Counted from the first letter of the stretch, positions 17,512-26,368 are shown. The stretch: DNA of 60,988 nucleotides from Chloroflexota bacterium (GCA_012719135.1 JAAYAW010000017.1:1-60988), one strand, 5' to 3'. A program made the numbers and translations. Notes: generated from the sequence alone by a model not told the origin.

Positions 17512-18522
17512 ATGCAGGTCGTCGCCCGCGTACCCATGCGCGTGGACCTCGCCGGAGGCACGCTGGACGTCTACCCTTTGTATGTCTTTGAGGGAGGTGG
17601 GCTCACCCTGAACGCGGCGATCTCCCTATACGCCTCCGTCTCGATCCGCACCCGTCCTGATCACCGCATTACGCTTCATTCGACCGACTTGGACTACCAC
17701 GAGGAAGCCGATGGGCTGGAGGCCCTCTCCCTGGAAGGCCCGCTATCTCTGGTGCACCATGCGCTAGAGCACTACCGCCCCGAGCCCGGGTTGGATATCA
17801 TCATCACGAGTGAGGCGCCGCAGGGATCTGGCCTCGGTGCTTCGTCGGCCCTGCTCATGGCGCTCTCAGCCGCGCTCTGCAGGATCGATGGACAAGCTGT
17901 GCCCTTTGAGCGCCTGATCGACGTCGGCGCAAACATCGAGGCACGGGTGCTGGGCATCCCTACCGGCAAGCAGGACTACTTCCCGCCGCTGTACGGTGGG
18001 TTGAGCGTGATCTGGTTTGGCCTCGATGGTTGGAAGCACGAGACCTTTCGGCATTCAGATGCCCTCATCCGCCAGATCAACGACAGGTTGGTCGTTTCCT
18101 ACACGGGGATACCTCATTCATCGGCAGCGACCAACTGGGCCATGCTCAAGGGGTACATCGAACGGCAGGGTGACACCGTTGAGAGGATCCGCGAGATCAA
18201 GGAGATCGCACTGGAGATGCGGGCCGCTTTGGACCGGGGCGATCTATCCGGTTTTGGCGTGCTGCTCAGCCGCGAGTGGAATCTTCGGAGGGGCTTGGCC
18301 GACAATGTGACCACGCCCGAGATCGATCGCATGGTTACAGCCGCCGCTCGGGCGGGCGCCACGAGCAGCAAGATATGCGGTGCTGGTGGTGGCGGCTGCA
18401 TGACCACTCTGGTGGAGCCAGCCCAGTTGCCAGCCGCCAGGCAGGCGCTGGTTGATGCCGGCGCCACCATTCTGCCAGCTACCCTGGTCGGCCCGGGGCT
18501 GTCCCTGGAAGTACGGCCCTAA
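17512..18522 (+). CDS. GHMP family sugar kinase
   Basis: 336 residues with the GHMP kinase motifs: motif 1 RVDLAGGTLDVYP near the N-terminus, the ATP-binding loop PQGSGLGASSALLMAL near residue 103, and motif 3 KICGAGGGGCMTTL near residue 287. The closest feel is to the heptose-7-phosphate kinase/galactokinase-like branch, which phosphorylates sugars; the substrate is uncertain. GGGAGGAG precedes the ATG. Its 3' half (from about 18060) is partly duplicated, in decayed form, near 19335-19735. Confidence 0.87.
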   Translation: MQVVARVPMRVDLAGGTLDVYPLYVFEGGGLTLNAAISLYASVSIRTRPDHRITLHSTDLDYHEEADGLEALSLEGPLSLVHHALEHYRPEPGLDIIITSEAPQGSGLGASSALLMALSAALCRIDGQAVPFERLIDVGANIEARVLGIPTGKQDYFPPLYGGLSVIWFGLDGWKHETFRHSDALIRQINDRLVVSYTGIPHSSAATNWAMLKGYIERQGDTVERIREIKEIALEMRAALDRGDLSGFGVLLSREWNLRRGLADNVTTPEIDRMVTAAARAGATSSKICGAGGGGCMTTLVEPAQLPAARQALVDAGATILPATLVGPGLSLEVRP

Positions 18523-18668
18523 ACAACCTGCGCACGCGGCTGTACGCCGCACGGCTGCCGCGCGGCGGGTTCCGCTTCCTCCGCGGCTCGTACCCCGCCA
18601 CGGCGCGGGCACCCCGTTCACCCGCGCTCGAGTCCCCTGCTGCGCCCGCCTCAGCTCAGACAATCCGT
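18060..18668 (+). repeat. Direct duplication, copy A (GHMP kinase 3' end + DivIVA-like remnant)
   Basis: This stretch is related to 19330-19890 in the same orientation. By hand, 18155-18249 against 19429-19523 is about 73% identical, and 18637-18666 against 19861-19890 is nearly identical. The offset shrinks from 1274 to 1224 bases, so copy B has lost about 50 bases. Similarity stops abruptly at about 18667/19891. In copy A the kinase end is intact and the DivIVA-like tail is a remnant. Confidence 0.75.
18523..18668 (-). pseudogene. Remnant of the DivIVA-like gene 3' end
   Basis: The minus strand here encodes RNGLSELRRAQQGTRA and onward, clearly related to the HNGLAELMRAQQEAREP region of the intact DivIVA-like gene at 19732-20307. 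The similarity continues weakly through its Ala/Glu-rich tail to about 18540. No start, no upstream coiled coil and no independent gene remain, so it is a fragment left by the duplication. The stop and last residues of the neighbouring membrane protein gene are read from this same DNA in another frame. Confidence 0.65.
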
Positions 18669-19148
18669 TTCGCCGGCAGCCCCGCGCCGAGTCCTCCTGG
18701 CTGCCAGCAGTTCCAGCGTCAGCATCCCGGCAGCCACAACGGCGCACAGCCCCGCCCCCCATTGCCAGATCATCGGGTGAATATGCCATACGCCGACCAA
18801 CCAGATGAGCGAGTATGCGCCAGCCAGTCCCCAGGCCCACAGATGGCCGATCCACACGCCTCGGCGCTCTCCAAGTAAGAGCAGCAGGGTGCTGGCAAAG
18901 GGCAGGATCACCGGGAGGCACAGGACCAACTCCAATGGCGCGCTCTGGCCCATGTTGGCCGCCAGGCCAAGCCTTTGCGCCGGCGACCACAGGCACGCGC
19001 AGTAGCCCCCACCCACCCATACGAGCGGCGCAGAACACGTCTCCGCCGTTGCCGGGTGCGTGTCGGCGAACCACGGTCCCAGCGCTGCCACCACCAGCAA
19101 TATCAGCCCAGCCACGCGTCCCGCGGTCTTCAGACTAACCCGTGACAT
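18651..19148 (-). CDS. Small four-helix membrane protein, unknown function
   Basis: 165 residues with four hydrophobic segments (about 10-28, 61-82, 93-112 and 117-140) and a short basic tail. I do not recognise a family. ATG 19148 is chosen because GGGGAGG lies about 7 bases upstream; the longer frame reaches back into decayed kinase sequence. Its last six or so codons, including the stop, lie inside the DivIVA remnant and are read in a different frame, so its native C-terminus may have been replaced at the recombination joint. It sits between the two duplication copies and differs in style from its neighbours, which suggests it arrived with, or was trapped by, the rearrangement. Confidence 0.6.
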   Translation of the reverse strand: MSRVSLKTAGRVAGLILLVVAALGPWFADTHPATAETCSAPLVWVGGGYCACLWSPAQRLGLAANMGQSAPLELVLCLPVILPFASTLLLLLGERRGVWIGHLWAWGLAGAYSLIWLVGVWHIHPMIWQWGAGLCAVVAAGMLTLELLAARRTRRGAAGETDCLS

Positions 19149-19329
19149 ACCGCGCCTCCCCAATCTGTTACGCTCCCGACATACGCCCCCTCGCCTTCGC
19201 GCCTTAGCTTGATGTGCCGTTACGTGACTGGATGGGAGCCGCCCAATCCGCGGCTCCAGAGCACCGTAGCACGGCTCAGTGCGCTGCGGCTGGCGGCATT
19301 GCTGGGCGATAGCGAGAGCGGTAGCGTGA

Positions 19330-19890
19330 AGAAGGAACGCTGTTGGCTCATCCAGCCCCAGGTCGATCGTGCGCTGCACCGGGGCAACTTACTCGTCCAC
19401 GGCGACCAGCTGTGCCAAACTCAGAGGCACATAGAAAGGCAGGGGAACACCGCTGAGAACGTCCGCGAGATCGAGGAGATCGCGCTGAATACGGGTGAGG
19501 CTCTTGGGCAAGGCGACCTCTCCGACTCTAGCACGCCCCTCAGCCGCGAATGGATTCCCGCCAGAGGGCTGCCCACTACGAGAAAACGCCCGAGTCGATC
19601 AGGTGGTTGCAGCCGCCGTTCGGGCGGGCGCTGAGAGGAGCAAGATAGGCGGCGCTGACCGATGCCAAAGCGGCCGTTATTCGCCGGCCACCGTTGTCGG
19701 GCCGGGGCTGTGGCTGTCCCTCAGCGCGCGCCTAGCCGGCGTGCGCAGGGGGCTCTTCCGCACTTGGCTGGCGCACAGCGGCTTCCTCTGCTACCACCTC
19801 GGGCTCGTCCCCGGTCGCCGCGGCGGCATCCCGCTCGCCCGCGCTCGGCTCACGCGCCTCCTGCTGCGCCCGCATCAGCTCGGCCAATCC
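19330..19890 (+). repeat. Direct duplication, copy B (GHMP kinase remnant + DivIVA-like 3' end)
   Basis: This is the partner of the repeat at 18060-18668. Here the kinase part is decayed and the DivIVA-like part is intact. The left edge is uncertain because similarity fades above about 19335. The right edge is sharp at 19890. Confidence 0.75.
19335..19735 (+). pseudogene. Decayed GHMP kinase 3' half
   Basis: In one frame the DNA reads HIERQGNTAENVREIEEIAL and on to LSREW, matching YIERQGDTVERIREIKEIAL...LSREW of the intact kinase at 17512-18522. Downstream, in another frame, come VVAAAVRAGAERSKIGGA (kinase: MVTAAARAGATSSKICGA) and ATVVGPGLWLSL (kinase: ATLVGPGLSLEV). At least two frameshifts and a deletion over the GAGGGGC loop make it non-functional. 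It has no start codon region and no 5' half. It ends at the stop of the convergent DivIVA-like gene. Confidence 0.75.
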
Positions 19891-20307
19891 ATTATGGATC
19901 GTGCGGGCCAGCCGCTGTACCTGGGCTTCGAGCTCTCTGAGCGACGAGATCGCGTAGGCGTCCGACCCACTGCGGACCTCGTCAGCCTCGCGGTGCGCGC
20001 GTTCCAGAATGCGCCTGGCATCGATTTCTGCCTGGCGCTTGATCCCCTGCTCATCGAGCAGTCTCGCAGCATCCTCATGGGCCTGCTCGAGAATCGTGCG
20101 CGCCTCGCTTTGGGCTTGGGCGATGTAGCGATCTTTCTCTGCCTCGAACTCTTTATACCGGCGAAGATCCTGAGGGATCGTGATGCGCATCTGGTCCACG
20201 ATATTCAAGAGCGCCTCGCGATCCACAGCCACGCTGCTGCCAAGCGGCAGTCGCCGACCGCGCTCCACGAGTGCCTCCAACCTGTCAACGAGCTCTAGAA
20301 TGTCTAT
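19732..20307 (-). CDS. DivIVA-like / coiled-coil protein with apparent AUA start
   Basis: About 191 residues. A short N-terminal domain (LELVDRLEALVERGRRLPL, then VDQMRITIPQDLRR) precedes a long coiled coil (about 55-140) rich in Glu/Arg/Ala and a disordered Ala/Glu tail. It resembles the coiled-coil ATP-synthase-B/DivIVA-like proteins encoded beside coaD. The first usable standard start is TTG at 20280, but nine more in-frame codons reading IDILELVDR extend upstream, and GGAGG (20314-20318) lies exactly 6 bases before an ATA codon at 20307-20305. I therefore annotate from the ATA; the TTG is the fallback. It lies 18 bases after coaD in the same operon. Its 3' end is duplicated at 18523-18668. 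Confidence 0.7.
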   Translation of the reverse strand: MDILELVDRLEALVERGRRLPLGSSVAVDREALLNIVDQMRITIPQDLRRYKEFEAEKDRYIAQAQSEARTILEQAHEDAARLLDEQGIKRQAEIDARRILERAHREADEVRSGSDAYAISSLRELEAQVQRLARTIHNGLAELMRAQQEAREPSAGERDAAAATGDEPEVVAEEAAVRQPSAEEPPAHAG

Positions 20308-20325
20308 TTTGGGCCTCCATTGCTA

Positions 20326-20811
20326 TCAGGACTGCAGCCGCATGCGGTCGCGCACAGCCGCGGCCACGAACTCGGGCACAAGCTGGTCGATCGGGCCATC
20401 CGCCAGAGCGATCTCTTTGACGATCGATGAGCTGATAAAGGCATAGTCCAGACCCGTCATCAGGCAAACCATGTCCATCTGAGGATCGAGTTTTCGGGTC
20501 GTCATGGCCATCTGATATTCCATCTCGAAATCGGAGATGACGCGCAGACCACGCACGATGACGTGAGCCCCATGCTTCCGCGCGAAATCCACCGTGAGAC
20601 CATCATATCCCTCAACGATGAGGTTGTCCACATCGGCTAGGGCACGCCGTACCATGTCCACGCGCTCATCCACGGAGAACATCAACCTCTTGATGGGGCT
20701 TGCATACGCCCCCACCACAAGGCGGTCAAAGATCTGCGCCGCACGCTTCGCTACGTCGATATGGCCGAGGTGTACGGGATCAAAACTGCCGGGATATACG
20801 GCGACTCTCAC
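20326..20811 (-). CDS. coaD: Phosphopantetheine adenylyltransferase
   Basis: 161 residues, the normal CoaD length. It transfers AMP from ATP to 4'-phosphopantetheine in coenzyme A synthesis. The nucleotidyltransferase motif is GSFDPVHLGH near the N-terminus, followed by VDERVDMV, the substrate-region Arg in VIVRGLR and the C-terminal ISSSIVKE signature. The start ATG lies 8 bases after the recG stop, and the DivIVA-like gene follows 18 bases after its own stop, so the three are probably one transcript. Confidence 0.96.
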   Translation of the reverse strand: MRVAVYPGSFDPVHLGHIDVAKRAAQIFDRLVVGAYASPIKRLMFSVDERVDMVRRALADVDNLIVEGYDGLTVDFARKHGAHVIVRGLRVISDFEMEYQMAMTTRKLDPQMDMVCLMTGLDYAFISSSIVKEIALADGPIDQLVPEFVAAAVRDRMRLQS

Positions 20812-20819
20812 GGTGCCCC

Positions 20820-23231
20820 CTATGCCTGTGATATGGTACTCCAGAACGACGCCAGTCGCACCGCCAAACCCGCGTGCTCCTCTCGCCTCAGGCCTGGGTC
20901 GGACTCGTGGATCCGCAGGGCCTCGCGACGCGCCAGATCCAGCGTGCGCCTATCTGTCAGCTGAGCGATCTTGAGGTCGGGCAATCCATGCTGCCGAACG
21001 CCAAGGAAATCTCCCGGCCCTCGGAGCTCCAAGTCCCTCTCTGCCAGCACGAAACCATCATTGGTCTCTGCCATCACCTGAAGGCGCAGCAAGGCTTCCT
21101 CTGTGGCCACGTCGGATAGCAGTACGCAATAGGAGCGCGCCTCGCCGCGCCCAACACGCCCGCGGAACTGGTGCAATTGCGCGAGGCCGAAACGCTCCGC
21201 CCCTTCGATCAGCATCACGGTGGCGTTCGGCACATCGACGCCCACCTCCACCACAGCCGTGGAGACAAGGATATGGAACTCGCCGTCCTTGAAGCGCCGC
21301 ATGACGGCCTCTTTCTCATCGCTCCCTACGCGACCATGCAGGAGCCCCAACCGGTACTGCGGAAAGATATCTTGGCTTAGCCGCGCGTGCTCCTCCACGG
21401 CAGCCCTCGCATCGATCTGCTCGGACTGCTCCACCAGAGGGCAGATGACAAAGGCCTGACGCCCTTGTTCCAGCTGCGCACGCACAAAAGTATACACCGC
21501 CTCACGGCTCGTCTGGGTCCGCACGGCCGTGAGAACCGGTTGGCGGTTGGGAGGAAGCTCATCCAGGGTCGAAAGGTCCAGATCGCCGTAGATGCTGAGC
21601 GCAAGGGTCCTTGGAATCGGCGTCGCGCTCATGGCCAGCATGTGCGGGCGTCGGTCTGTGTTCTTGTCGCGGAGCAACTGCCTCTGGGCTACACCGAAAC
21701 GATGCTGCTCGTCCACGATCACCAACCCGAGACGGCGAAAGGTCACGCTCTCCTGTATCAGCGCATGGGTACCGATGACGATATCGATCCCACCGGTTGC
21801 CAGATCCTCACGGATTGCGGACTTGGCCTCAGCGGTCACCCCCCCCTCCAGGAGCGCGATGCGGATATCGGACAGGTGCGCCAGGAGACGGCCTATGGTC
21901 TCCGCATGCTGCTCAGCCAGTATGGACGTCGGAGCCATCAGCGCCACCTGGTATCCTGCCCGCACCGCAGCAAGCATCGCGCTGACCGCGACCACCGTCT
22001 TGCCGGAGCCCACGTCGCCCTGTAGCAAGCGGCTCATCGGCACCGGGCGCCTCAGATCCGAGAGTATCTCCCCGATAGCACGTCGTTGCGCGCCGGTGAG
22101 GTCAAAGGGGAGATGCGCTGCGAGATCGTCCAGCAGGCCTGGCGCGAGACTCATGGGGATGCCCGGCTCGCTGCGCCACTCTGCCCGCTTCTGCAGCACT
22201 CCCAACTGGAGGAGCAGCAACTCGTCAAAGCAGAGTCGCTCCCGGGCACGCATGGCTTCTTCCAGAGTGTCGGGGAAGTGCACCTTCCAGAGCGCGGTGC
22301 CCAGATCAAGCAACTCATGGCGGGTCCGCGTGTCAACGGGGAGAGGATCGCGCACCTGTGGAGTGCAGGTCTCTAGGGCATCATACATCAACTGTCGAAG
22401 CAGCCGCCCATGGAGCCCTTCCGTCAGTGGATACACGGGCACCACCCGCCCGATGCTCAACGTCTCTGACTGCGCCGGCGCCCACTCGGGGGAGCTGAAA
22501 ACCAGCCGGCCCCGAAACTCGCCCACCTGCCCGCTCAAAGCGATGGTCTGGCCCGCAGACAGCCGCCGGTGAAGATAGGGCTGGTTGAACCATGTGCACT
22601 CGATCGCTCCCGATTCATCACTCAGGATCGCGCTACAGAGGCTTCGGCCGCCCGATCGCCGCTGTTCAACGGACCGCAAAACGCCAACTACGGTGACCAT
22701 GTCACCCAGGCGCAACTCGCGTATCAGCTTGTGCTGGCTGAGATCATCGTACCGCCGGGGAAAGTGATACAGCAGGTCCTGGATCGTGTGGATGCCCAGG
22801 GTCTCCATCCGCGCCGCGGTCGCCTTGCCCACGCCCTTTAGCCCCGTCACAGGATCCGTGAGCTGATGGGCGCTCGGTCCCTCGGGGGTAGAGTGCGTGG
22901 CCCTCGGCCGGCGTGGCGGCCTGGAGGGGTGGACCTCCGTTCTGCGGGGTTCTGCGGGCGGCGCAGAGGATGTGGAAGGTGGAGCGGGTGTAGCTTCCAG
23001 GAGATCCAGCGTGCGCAGGACAGCCTTCTGTCGGTTCTCCGGCGACAGGTCGGCGTATCCCATCAGAGAGGCACGGATGCGCTCGCTGGCGTCATCGACG
23101 CCCGTGGGCTTCATTCGCCAGCCCTCGATGTACCGAGCAATCCCGCCGACAACCGAACGATCCAGATAACCCTGCGAGCGTTCAAGCGATAGGATGCGCC
23201 TCAGGATCTCAACGGGCGAGGGCTTGCTCAT
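20820..23231 (-). CDS. recG: ATP-dependent DNA helicase RecG
   Basis: 803 residues. RecG reverses stalled forks and branch-migrates junctions. An N-terminal extension precedes the helix-hairpin-like LKGVGKATAARMETLGI, a wedge OB-fold (MVTVVGVLRSVEQRR onward), helicase motif I LQGDVGSGKTVVA, motif II VDEQHRFGV, motif III MSATPIPRTLA and motif VI QFRGRVGRG. The C-terminal RecG signature FLGVRQHGLPDLK is present. ATG 23231 has AGAGGGG about 6 bases upstream; the longer frame to 23306 would overlap degV. It sits between degV and coaD. Confidence 0.95.
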   Translation of the reverse strand: MSKPSPVEILRRILSLERSQGYLDRSVVGGIARYIEGWRMKPTGVDDASERIRASLMGYADLSPENRQKAVLRTLDLLEATPAPPSTSSAPPAEPRRTEVHPSRPPRRPRATHSTPEGPSAHQLTDPVTGLKGVGKATAARMETLGIHTIQDLLYHFPRRYDDLSQHKLIRELRLGDMVTVVGVLRSVEQRRSGGRSLCSAILSDESGAIECTWFNQPYLHRRLSAGQTIALSGQVGEFRGRLVFSSPEWAPAQSETLSIGRVVPVYPLTEGLHGRLLRQLMYDALETCTPQVRDPLPVDTRTRHELLDLGTALWKVHFPDTLEEAMRARERLCFDELLLLQLGVLQKRAEWRSEPGIPMSLAPGLLDDLAAHLPFDLTGAQRRAIGEILSDLRRPVPMSRLLQGDVGSGKTVVAVSAMLAAVRAGYQVALMAPTSILAEQHAETIGRLLAHLSDIRIALLEGGVTAEAKSAIREDLATGGIDIVIGTHALIQESVTFRRLGLVIVDEQHRFGVAQRQLLRDKNTDRRPHMLAMSATPIPRTLALSIYGDLDLSTLDELPPNRQPVLTAVRTQTSREAVYTFVRAQLEQGRQAFVICPLVEQSEQIDARAAVEEHARLSQDIFPQYRLGLLHGRVGSDEKEAVMRRFKDGEFHILVSTAVVEVGVDVPNATVMLIEGAERFGLAQLHQFRGRVGRGEARSYCVLLSDVATEEALLRLQVMAETNDGFVLAERDLELRGPGDFLGVRQHGLPDLKIAQLTDRRTLDLARREALRIHESDPGLRREEHAGLAVRLASFWSTISQA

Positions 23232-23262
23232 GGAACCCCTCTGGAGCCGGAACTGGGAGAGG

Positions 23263-24105
23263 TCATGAGGACTCGATGGCTGCAACTCCGAGCAGCGTCG
23301 GGCCAAAGTAGGACGCCACCACCGGGCCGTAGACGTGATCGATAAAGGCCTGTCCCGGAGCGAGTTCCTTCATCCGATCCTCGAGGGCCTGCCGACCCGG
23401 ATGTAGCCCGGTGCTCACGATCCACAGTCGATCCAGCCGAGAGAACTCCATCACGAACTCCACCAACCGCTCGACGGGCTCTCCGCGGCGCCTGGATCGC
23501 TGCAAAGGAGAGATGATTCCCTCCTCAAGAAGGAGCAGCGGCCGGTACCCCGTGGGAGAGCCCAGGACAGAGGCCGTGTTCTCAACCAGGCTATGACGAA
23601 CCAGTTGCTCGCCGCTCTCTACAGTAAAGGCCCAGTAGCTGCGGGCGATCATGGCGTTGAGATGGCGTACGATCTCGACAGCATCCATGCCGGCCTGCGC
23701 CTGCTGAGCCGCTTCCATGGCCATCTGACCCTGCACGCAAGAGACAAACTGCGAGTCCACGATGTGCACATCGCAACGCCCCATGTACTCGGCCCGTACG
23801 CGCCGAGCGATCTGCACCGCCTGCGTGATGCGCTCTGCTGAAAGCACCGCCACAACTTGGCCGCCCATGCGCACACAGCGATCCAGCACTGCCGCGAACT
23901 GCTGTGCCGAAGGCGGGTAGACGTCGAGCGTCGCTCGACTCCTGGCGGTACGGCGGTAGTACTCTGCTGATCGAAACGCCGGGTTATCCAGAAAGTGCTC
24001 CCCATCCACGTGAACGGACCACGGCACGACATGGATACCCAACGCCTCGGTAGCCTCGGCGCTCAAGTCCGCTGCGCTATCCACCAGGATCTGAACGTTC
24101 GCCAT
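23263..24105 (-). CDS. DegV family (FakB-like) fatty-acid-binding protein
   Basis: 280 residues of the DegV/FakB family. N-terminal VQILVDSAADLS contains the DS(A/T)AD signature, and VLSAERITQA and DSQFVSCVQG provide the conserved second-strand and Ser-rich segments. FakB proteins hold a fatty acid while the FakA kinase phosphorylates it for phospholipid synthesis. Its gene is 15 bases downstream of the fakA-like gene, which strongly supports that partnership. AGAGGGG precedes the ATG by 8 bases. Confidence 0.9.
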   Translation of the reverse strand: MANVQILVDSAADLSAEATEALGIHVVPWSVHVDGEHFLDNPAFRSAEYYRRTARSRATLDVYPPSAQQFAAVLDRCVRMGGQVVAVLSAERITQAVQIARRVRAEYMGRCDVHIVDSQFVSCVQGQMAMEAAQQAQAGMDAVEIVRHLNAMIARSYWAFTVESGEQLVRHSLVENTASVLGSPTGYRPLLLLEEGIISPLQRSRRRGEPVERLVEFVMEFSRLDRLWIVSTGLHPGRQALEDRMKELAPGQAFIDHVYGPVVASYFGPTLLGVAAIESS

Positions 24106-24120
24106 ACTTACGCCCCTCTT

Positions 24121-25809
24121 CTACTCTGCCGAGATGATATAGTGGTAGTGGGGCTGCCCGCCATCCAAGAGCTCATACTCCAGGTTGGGGTAGACATCGC
24201 CAAGTGCCTCACAAAGCGAACTGGCCTCCTCCTGCGTTACGCCGCTGCCATAGTACACGGAGATGATCTCGTACTCGTCCATATCCATCTCGCCCAGCAG
24301 CGCCTTGACCACCGCCAACGGCGTATCCCCAGCCGCGCGGAGATCATCGTTCAGCAGCCCGATGAACTGGCCCTCATCGACTGCAAGCCCGTTTACCTGG
24401 ACCGACCGGACAGCCTGCGTGACCTCCAGAGTCTCGACCTGTTGGCTGGATTCGAGCATCGCCTCATAGTTCTCCTCCAGTCCGGCCTGATAGTTGAACC
24501 CCAGCAACGCCGCAATGCCCTGCGGCATCGTCCTGGTCGGAACCACTCGCACTTGCCTGGAGGTAATCTCGCTGGCCTGCTGCGCAGTGAGGATGATGTT
24601 GCCATTGTTTGGCAGGATCAGAACAGAGTCGTTCGCCACGCTCTCAATAGCACTGACGAGATCCTGTGTACTCGGGTTCATGGTTTGCCCACCCGCAACG
24701 ACGGCCTCTGCTCCCAAGCTACTGAACACCTGGGCCAGTCCGGGCCCCGAAGCCACTGCCACCACGCTCACATCTGCCAGCGGACTCGCACCCGAAAGCG
24801 AAGCCCGTATGCGATCCACAGGGTACCGGACGTCTATCTGGCCGGAAGCCCCTTCATCGCTGTGATCCGTGCCAACAAACTCGCGGTACTGCACCTGCAT
24901 GTTTTCGAGAATGATCGTCGAGAGCGTACCCTGCTGGATGCCATACTCCAGAATGGGCCCGGGGTGCTCGGAGTGGATGTGTACCTTGACGGCCTGCTCG
25001 TCGCCCACCACCAGCAGCGAATCGCCCATGACGCTCAGGTCCTCGCGCAACAGATCCACAGACTTGGCTGGGCTGTGGATGATGAACTGAACATCAAAGC
25101 CATACTCTTCCTCGGCTGCGTCGGCATGCCCATGGCCCGTCTCGACAGCTGGCTTTGCCTCCGCGTCCGCGACGACGGCATCGCCTCGAACGTATGAGAG
25201 GATCCCCTCCAGAACGCGGACGAGGCCCTGCCCACCGGCGTCTACCACACCAGCCTCCTTGAGAACGGGCAATAACTCGGGCGTTCGTAGCAACGAGGCC
25301 TTGGCTTCGCTCAATGCCGCAGTCAGCACCGCGCAGACGTCTCCGCCCACAGAGATGGCCCCCTGAGCGGCCTCCGCGGCCTCTCGCATCACCGTCAGGA
25401 TCGTCCCTTCAACCGGCTTCATCACGCCCTTGTAGGCCGTCTCTGAGGCGGCCGTCAGCCCAAGGGCCACGTCCTGCTCCGTCACGGCCTGCTTGTCGTC
25501 CAGGGCCCGGGCAAAGCCGCGCAGAATCTGAGAGAGGATGACCCCCGAGTTGCCGCGAGCCCCCATCAGCGCGCCGTGTGATATGCGCCTGCCGACCTCA
25601 GATACAGAGAGCCCCTGAGGCGAGCCGACCTCATCCAGAGCCGCCCGAAGCGTGAGTGACATATTCGTCCCCGTGTCCCCATCGGGCACAGGAAACACAT
25701 TCAGAGCGTTCACCTCAGCCACGTGGGATTGGAGCCACACGCTGCCGGCTTTCAGCGCATTATACAGTGCCTGCCCGCCAATCAGCTCCCTGTCCCCACC
25801 CTGACTCAC
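24121..25809 (-). CDS. fakA: FakA-like fatty acid kinase catalytic subunit (DAK2 domain)
   Basis: 562 residues, the usual FakA/YloV length. The N-terminal DAK2 kinase domain (about 1-200) shows NVFPVPDGDTGTNMSLTL with the Asp residues that bind Mg-ATP, GARGNSGVILSQIL and VDAGGQGLV. The middle and C-terminal domain includes GFDVQFIIHS, VHIHSEHPG and the LPNNGNIILTAQQA segment. It would phosphorylate FakB-bound fatty acids. The start is GTG with AGGAGG 11 bases upstream. The Asp23-like gene is 89 bases upstream and degV 15 bases downstream. Confidence 0.93.
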   Translation of the reverse strand: MSQGGDRELIGGQALYNALKAGSVWLQSHVAEVNALNVFPVPDGDTGTNMSLTLRAALDEVGSPQGLSVSEVGRRISHGALMGARGNSGVILSQILRGFARALDDKQAVTEQDVALGLTAASETAYKGVMKPVEGTILTVMREAAEAAQGAISVGGDVCAVLTAALSEAKASLLRTPELLPVLKEAGVVDAGGQGLVRVLEGILSYVRGDAVVADAEAKPAVETGHGHADAAEEEYGFDVQFIIHSPAKSVDLLREDLSVMGDSLLVVGDEQAVKVHIHSEHPGPILEYGIQQGTLSTIILENMQVQYREFVGTDHSDEGASGQIDVRYPVDRIRASLSGASPLADVSVVAVASGPGLAQVFSSLGAEAVVAGGQTMNPSTQDLVSAIESVANDSVLILPNNGNIILTAQQASEITSRQVRVVPTRTMPQGIAALLGFNYQAGLEENYEAMLESSQQVETLEVTQAVRSVQVNGLAVDEGQFIGLLNDDLRAAGDTPLAVVKALLGEMDMDEYEIISVYYGSGVTQEEASSLCEALGDVYPNLEYELLDGGQPHYHYIISAE

Positions 25810-25898
25810 TGAATCCTATCCTCCTGAGGTGCTATCGCTACTCGATACAAACGTCCTTCATCGCTCCAACGTCCGCCATGGTAGCGGATGCGGGGCAC

Positions 25899-26255
25899 TC
25901 AGTCGTCGTCGCTCACCCTCACGCCCTGAACATGCACATTGACCTCGGCAACGCGCATCGCCAGAGCTTGCTCCACGGCGAACTTGACGCTCTCCATCAT
26001 GTTGTGCGCCACGACAGAGATGCGCGTCCCGTATTCCACCACCACGTACAGGTCGATGACCACCTGCCCGTCGACCACCTGCACATCCACGCCACGGTAA
26101 ACGTTCTCCAGGTTCAGTATCTCGGCAATGCCGTCGCGTACGGTCGCCGGTGCCATGCCCACCACGCCGTACGAGGTGAGCACGGCCCGAGCGGCGATAC
26201 TCGCAATCGCCCGAGGAGACACCTGGATTGTCCCTAGCGTCGTTTCTTCACTCAT
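25899..26255 (-). CDS. Asp23/Gls24 family envelope-stress protein
   Basis: 118 residues of the Asp23/Gls24 (YloU) family: GTIQVSPRAIASIAARAV near the start, GVVGMA, and the central strand YRGVDVQVVDGQVVIDLYVV with VAHNMMESVKFAVE. These are cytosolic, often membrane-associated, proteins linked to envelope stress; the fakA neighbour is a classic pairing in Firmicutes. CGAGGAGCG lies 5 bases upstream of ATG 26255; the longer frame to 26375 crosses the divergent rpmB promoter. Confidence 0.9.
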   Translation of the reverse strand: MSEETTLGTIQVSPRAIASIAARAVLTSYGVVGMAPATVRDGIAEILNLENVYRGVDVQVVDGQVVIDLYVVVEYGTRISVVAHNMMESVKFAVEQALAMRVAEVNVHVQGVRVSDDD

Positions 26256-26279
26256 TGTATCGCTCCTCGATACCTCTTT

Positions 26280-26308
26280 TTGGAGCCACAACCCCGCCAT
26301 GGTATCAT
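26280..26308 (+). promoter_or_regulatory. Promoter for rpmB
   Basis: TTGGAG (26280-26285), 17-nt spacer, TATCAT (26303-26308), about 60 bases before the rpmB start, within the divergent asp23/rpmB gap. Confidence 0.5.
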
Positions 26309-26368
26309 ATACGCCGCAGTGCAGGCAAATCCGCGGTCCCCTGAGGGGCCGGGTCGAGAAGGAGAACC

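Noticed and set aside
19495-20298. A 267-residue plus-strand frame over the DivIVA-like gene.
   Set aside because: Its first part is decayed kinase sequence and the rest is antisense to a recognisable coiled-coil gene.
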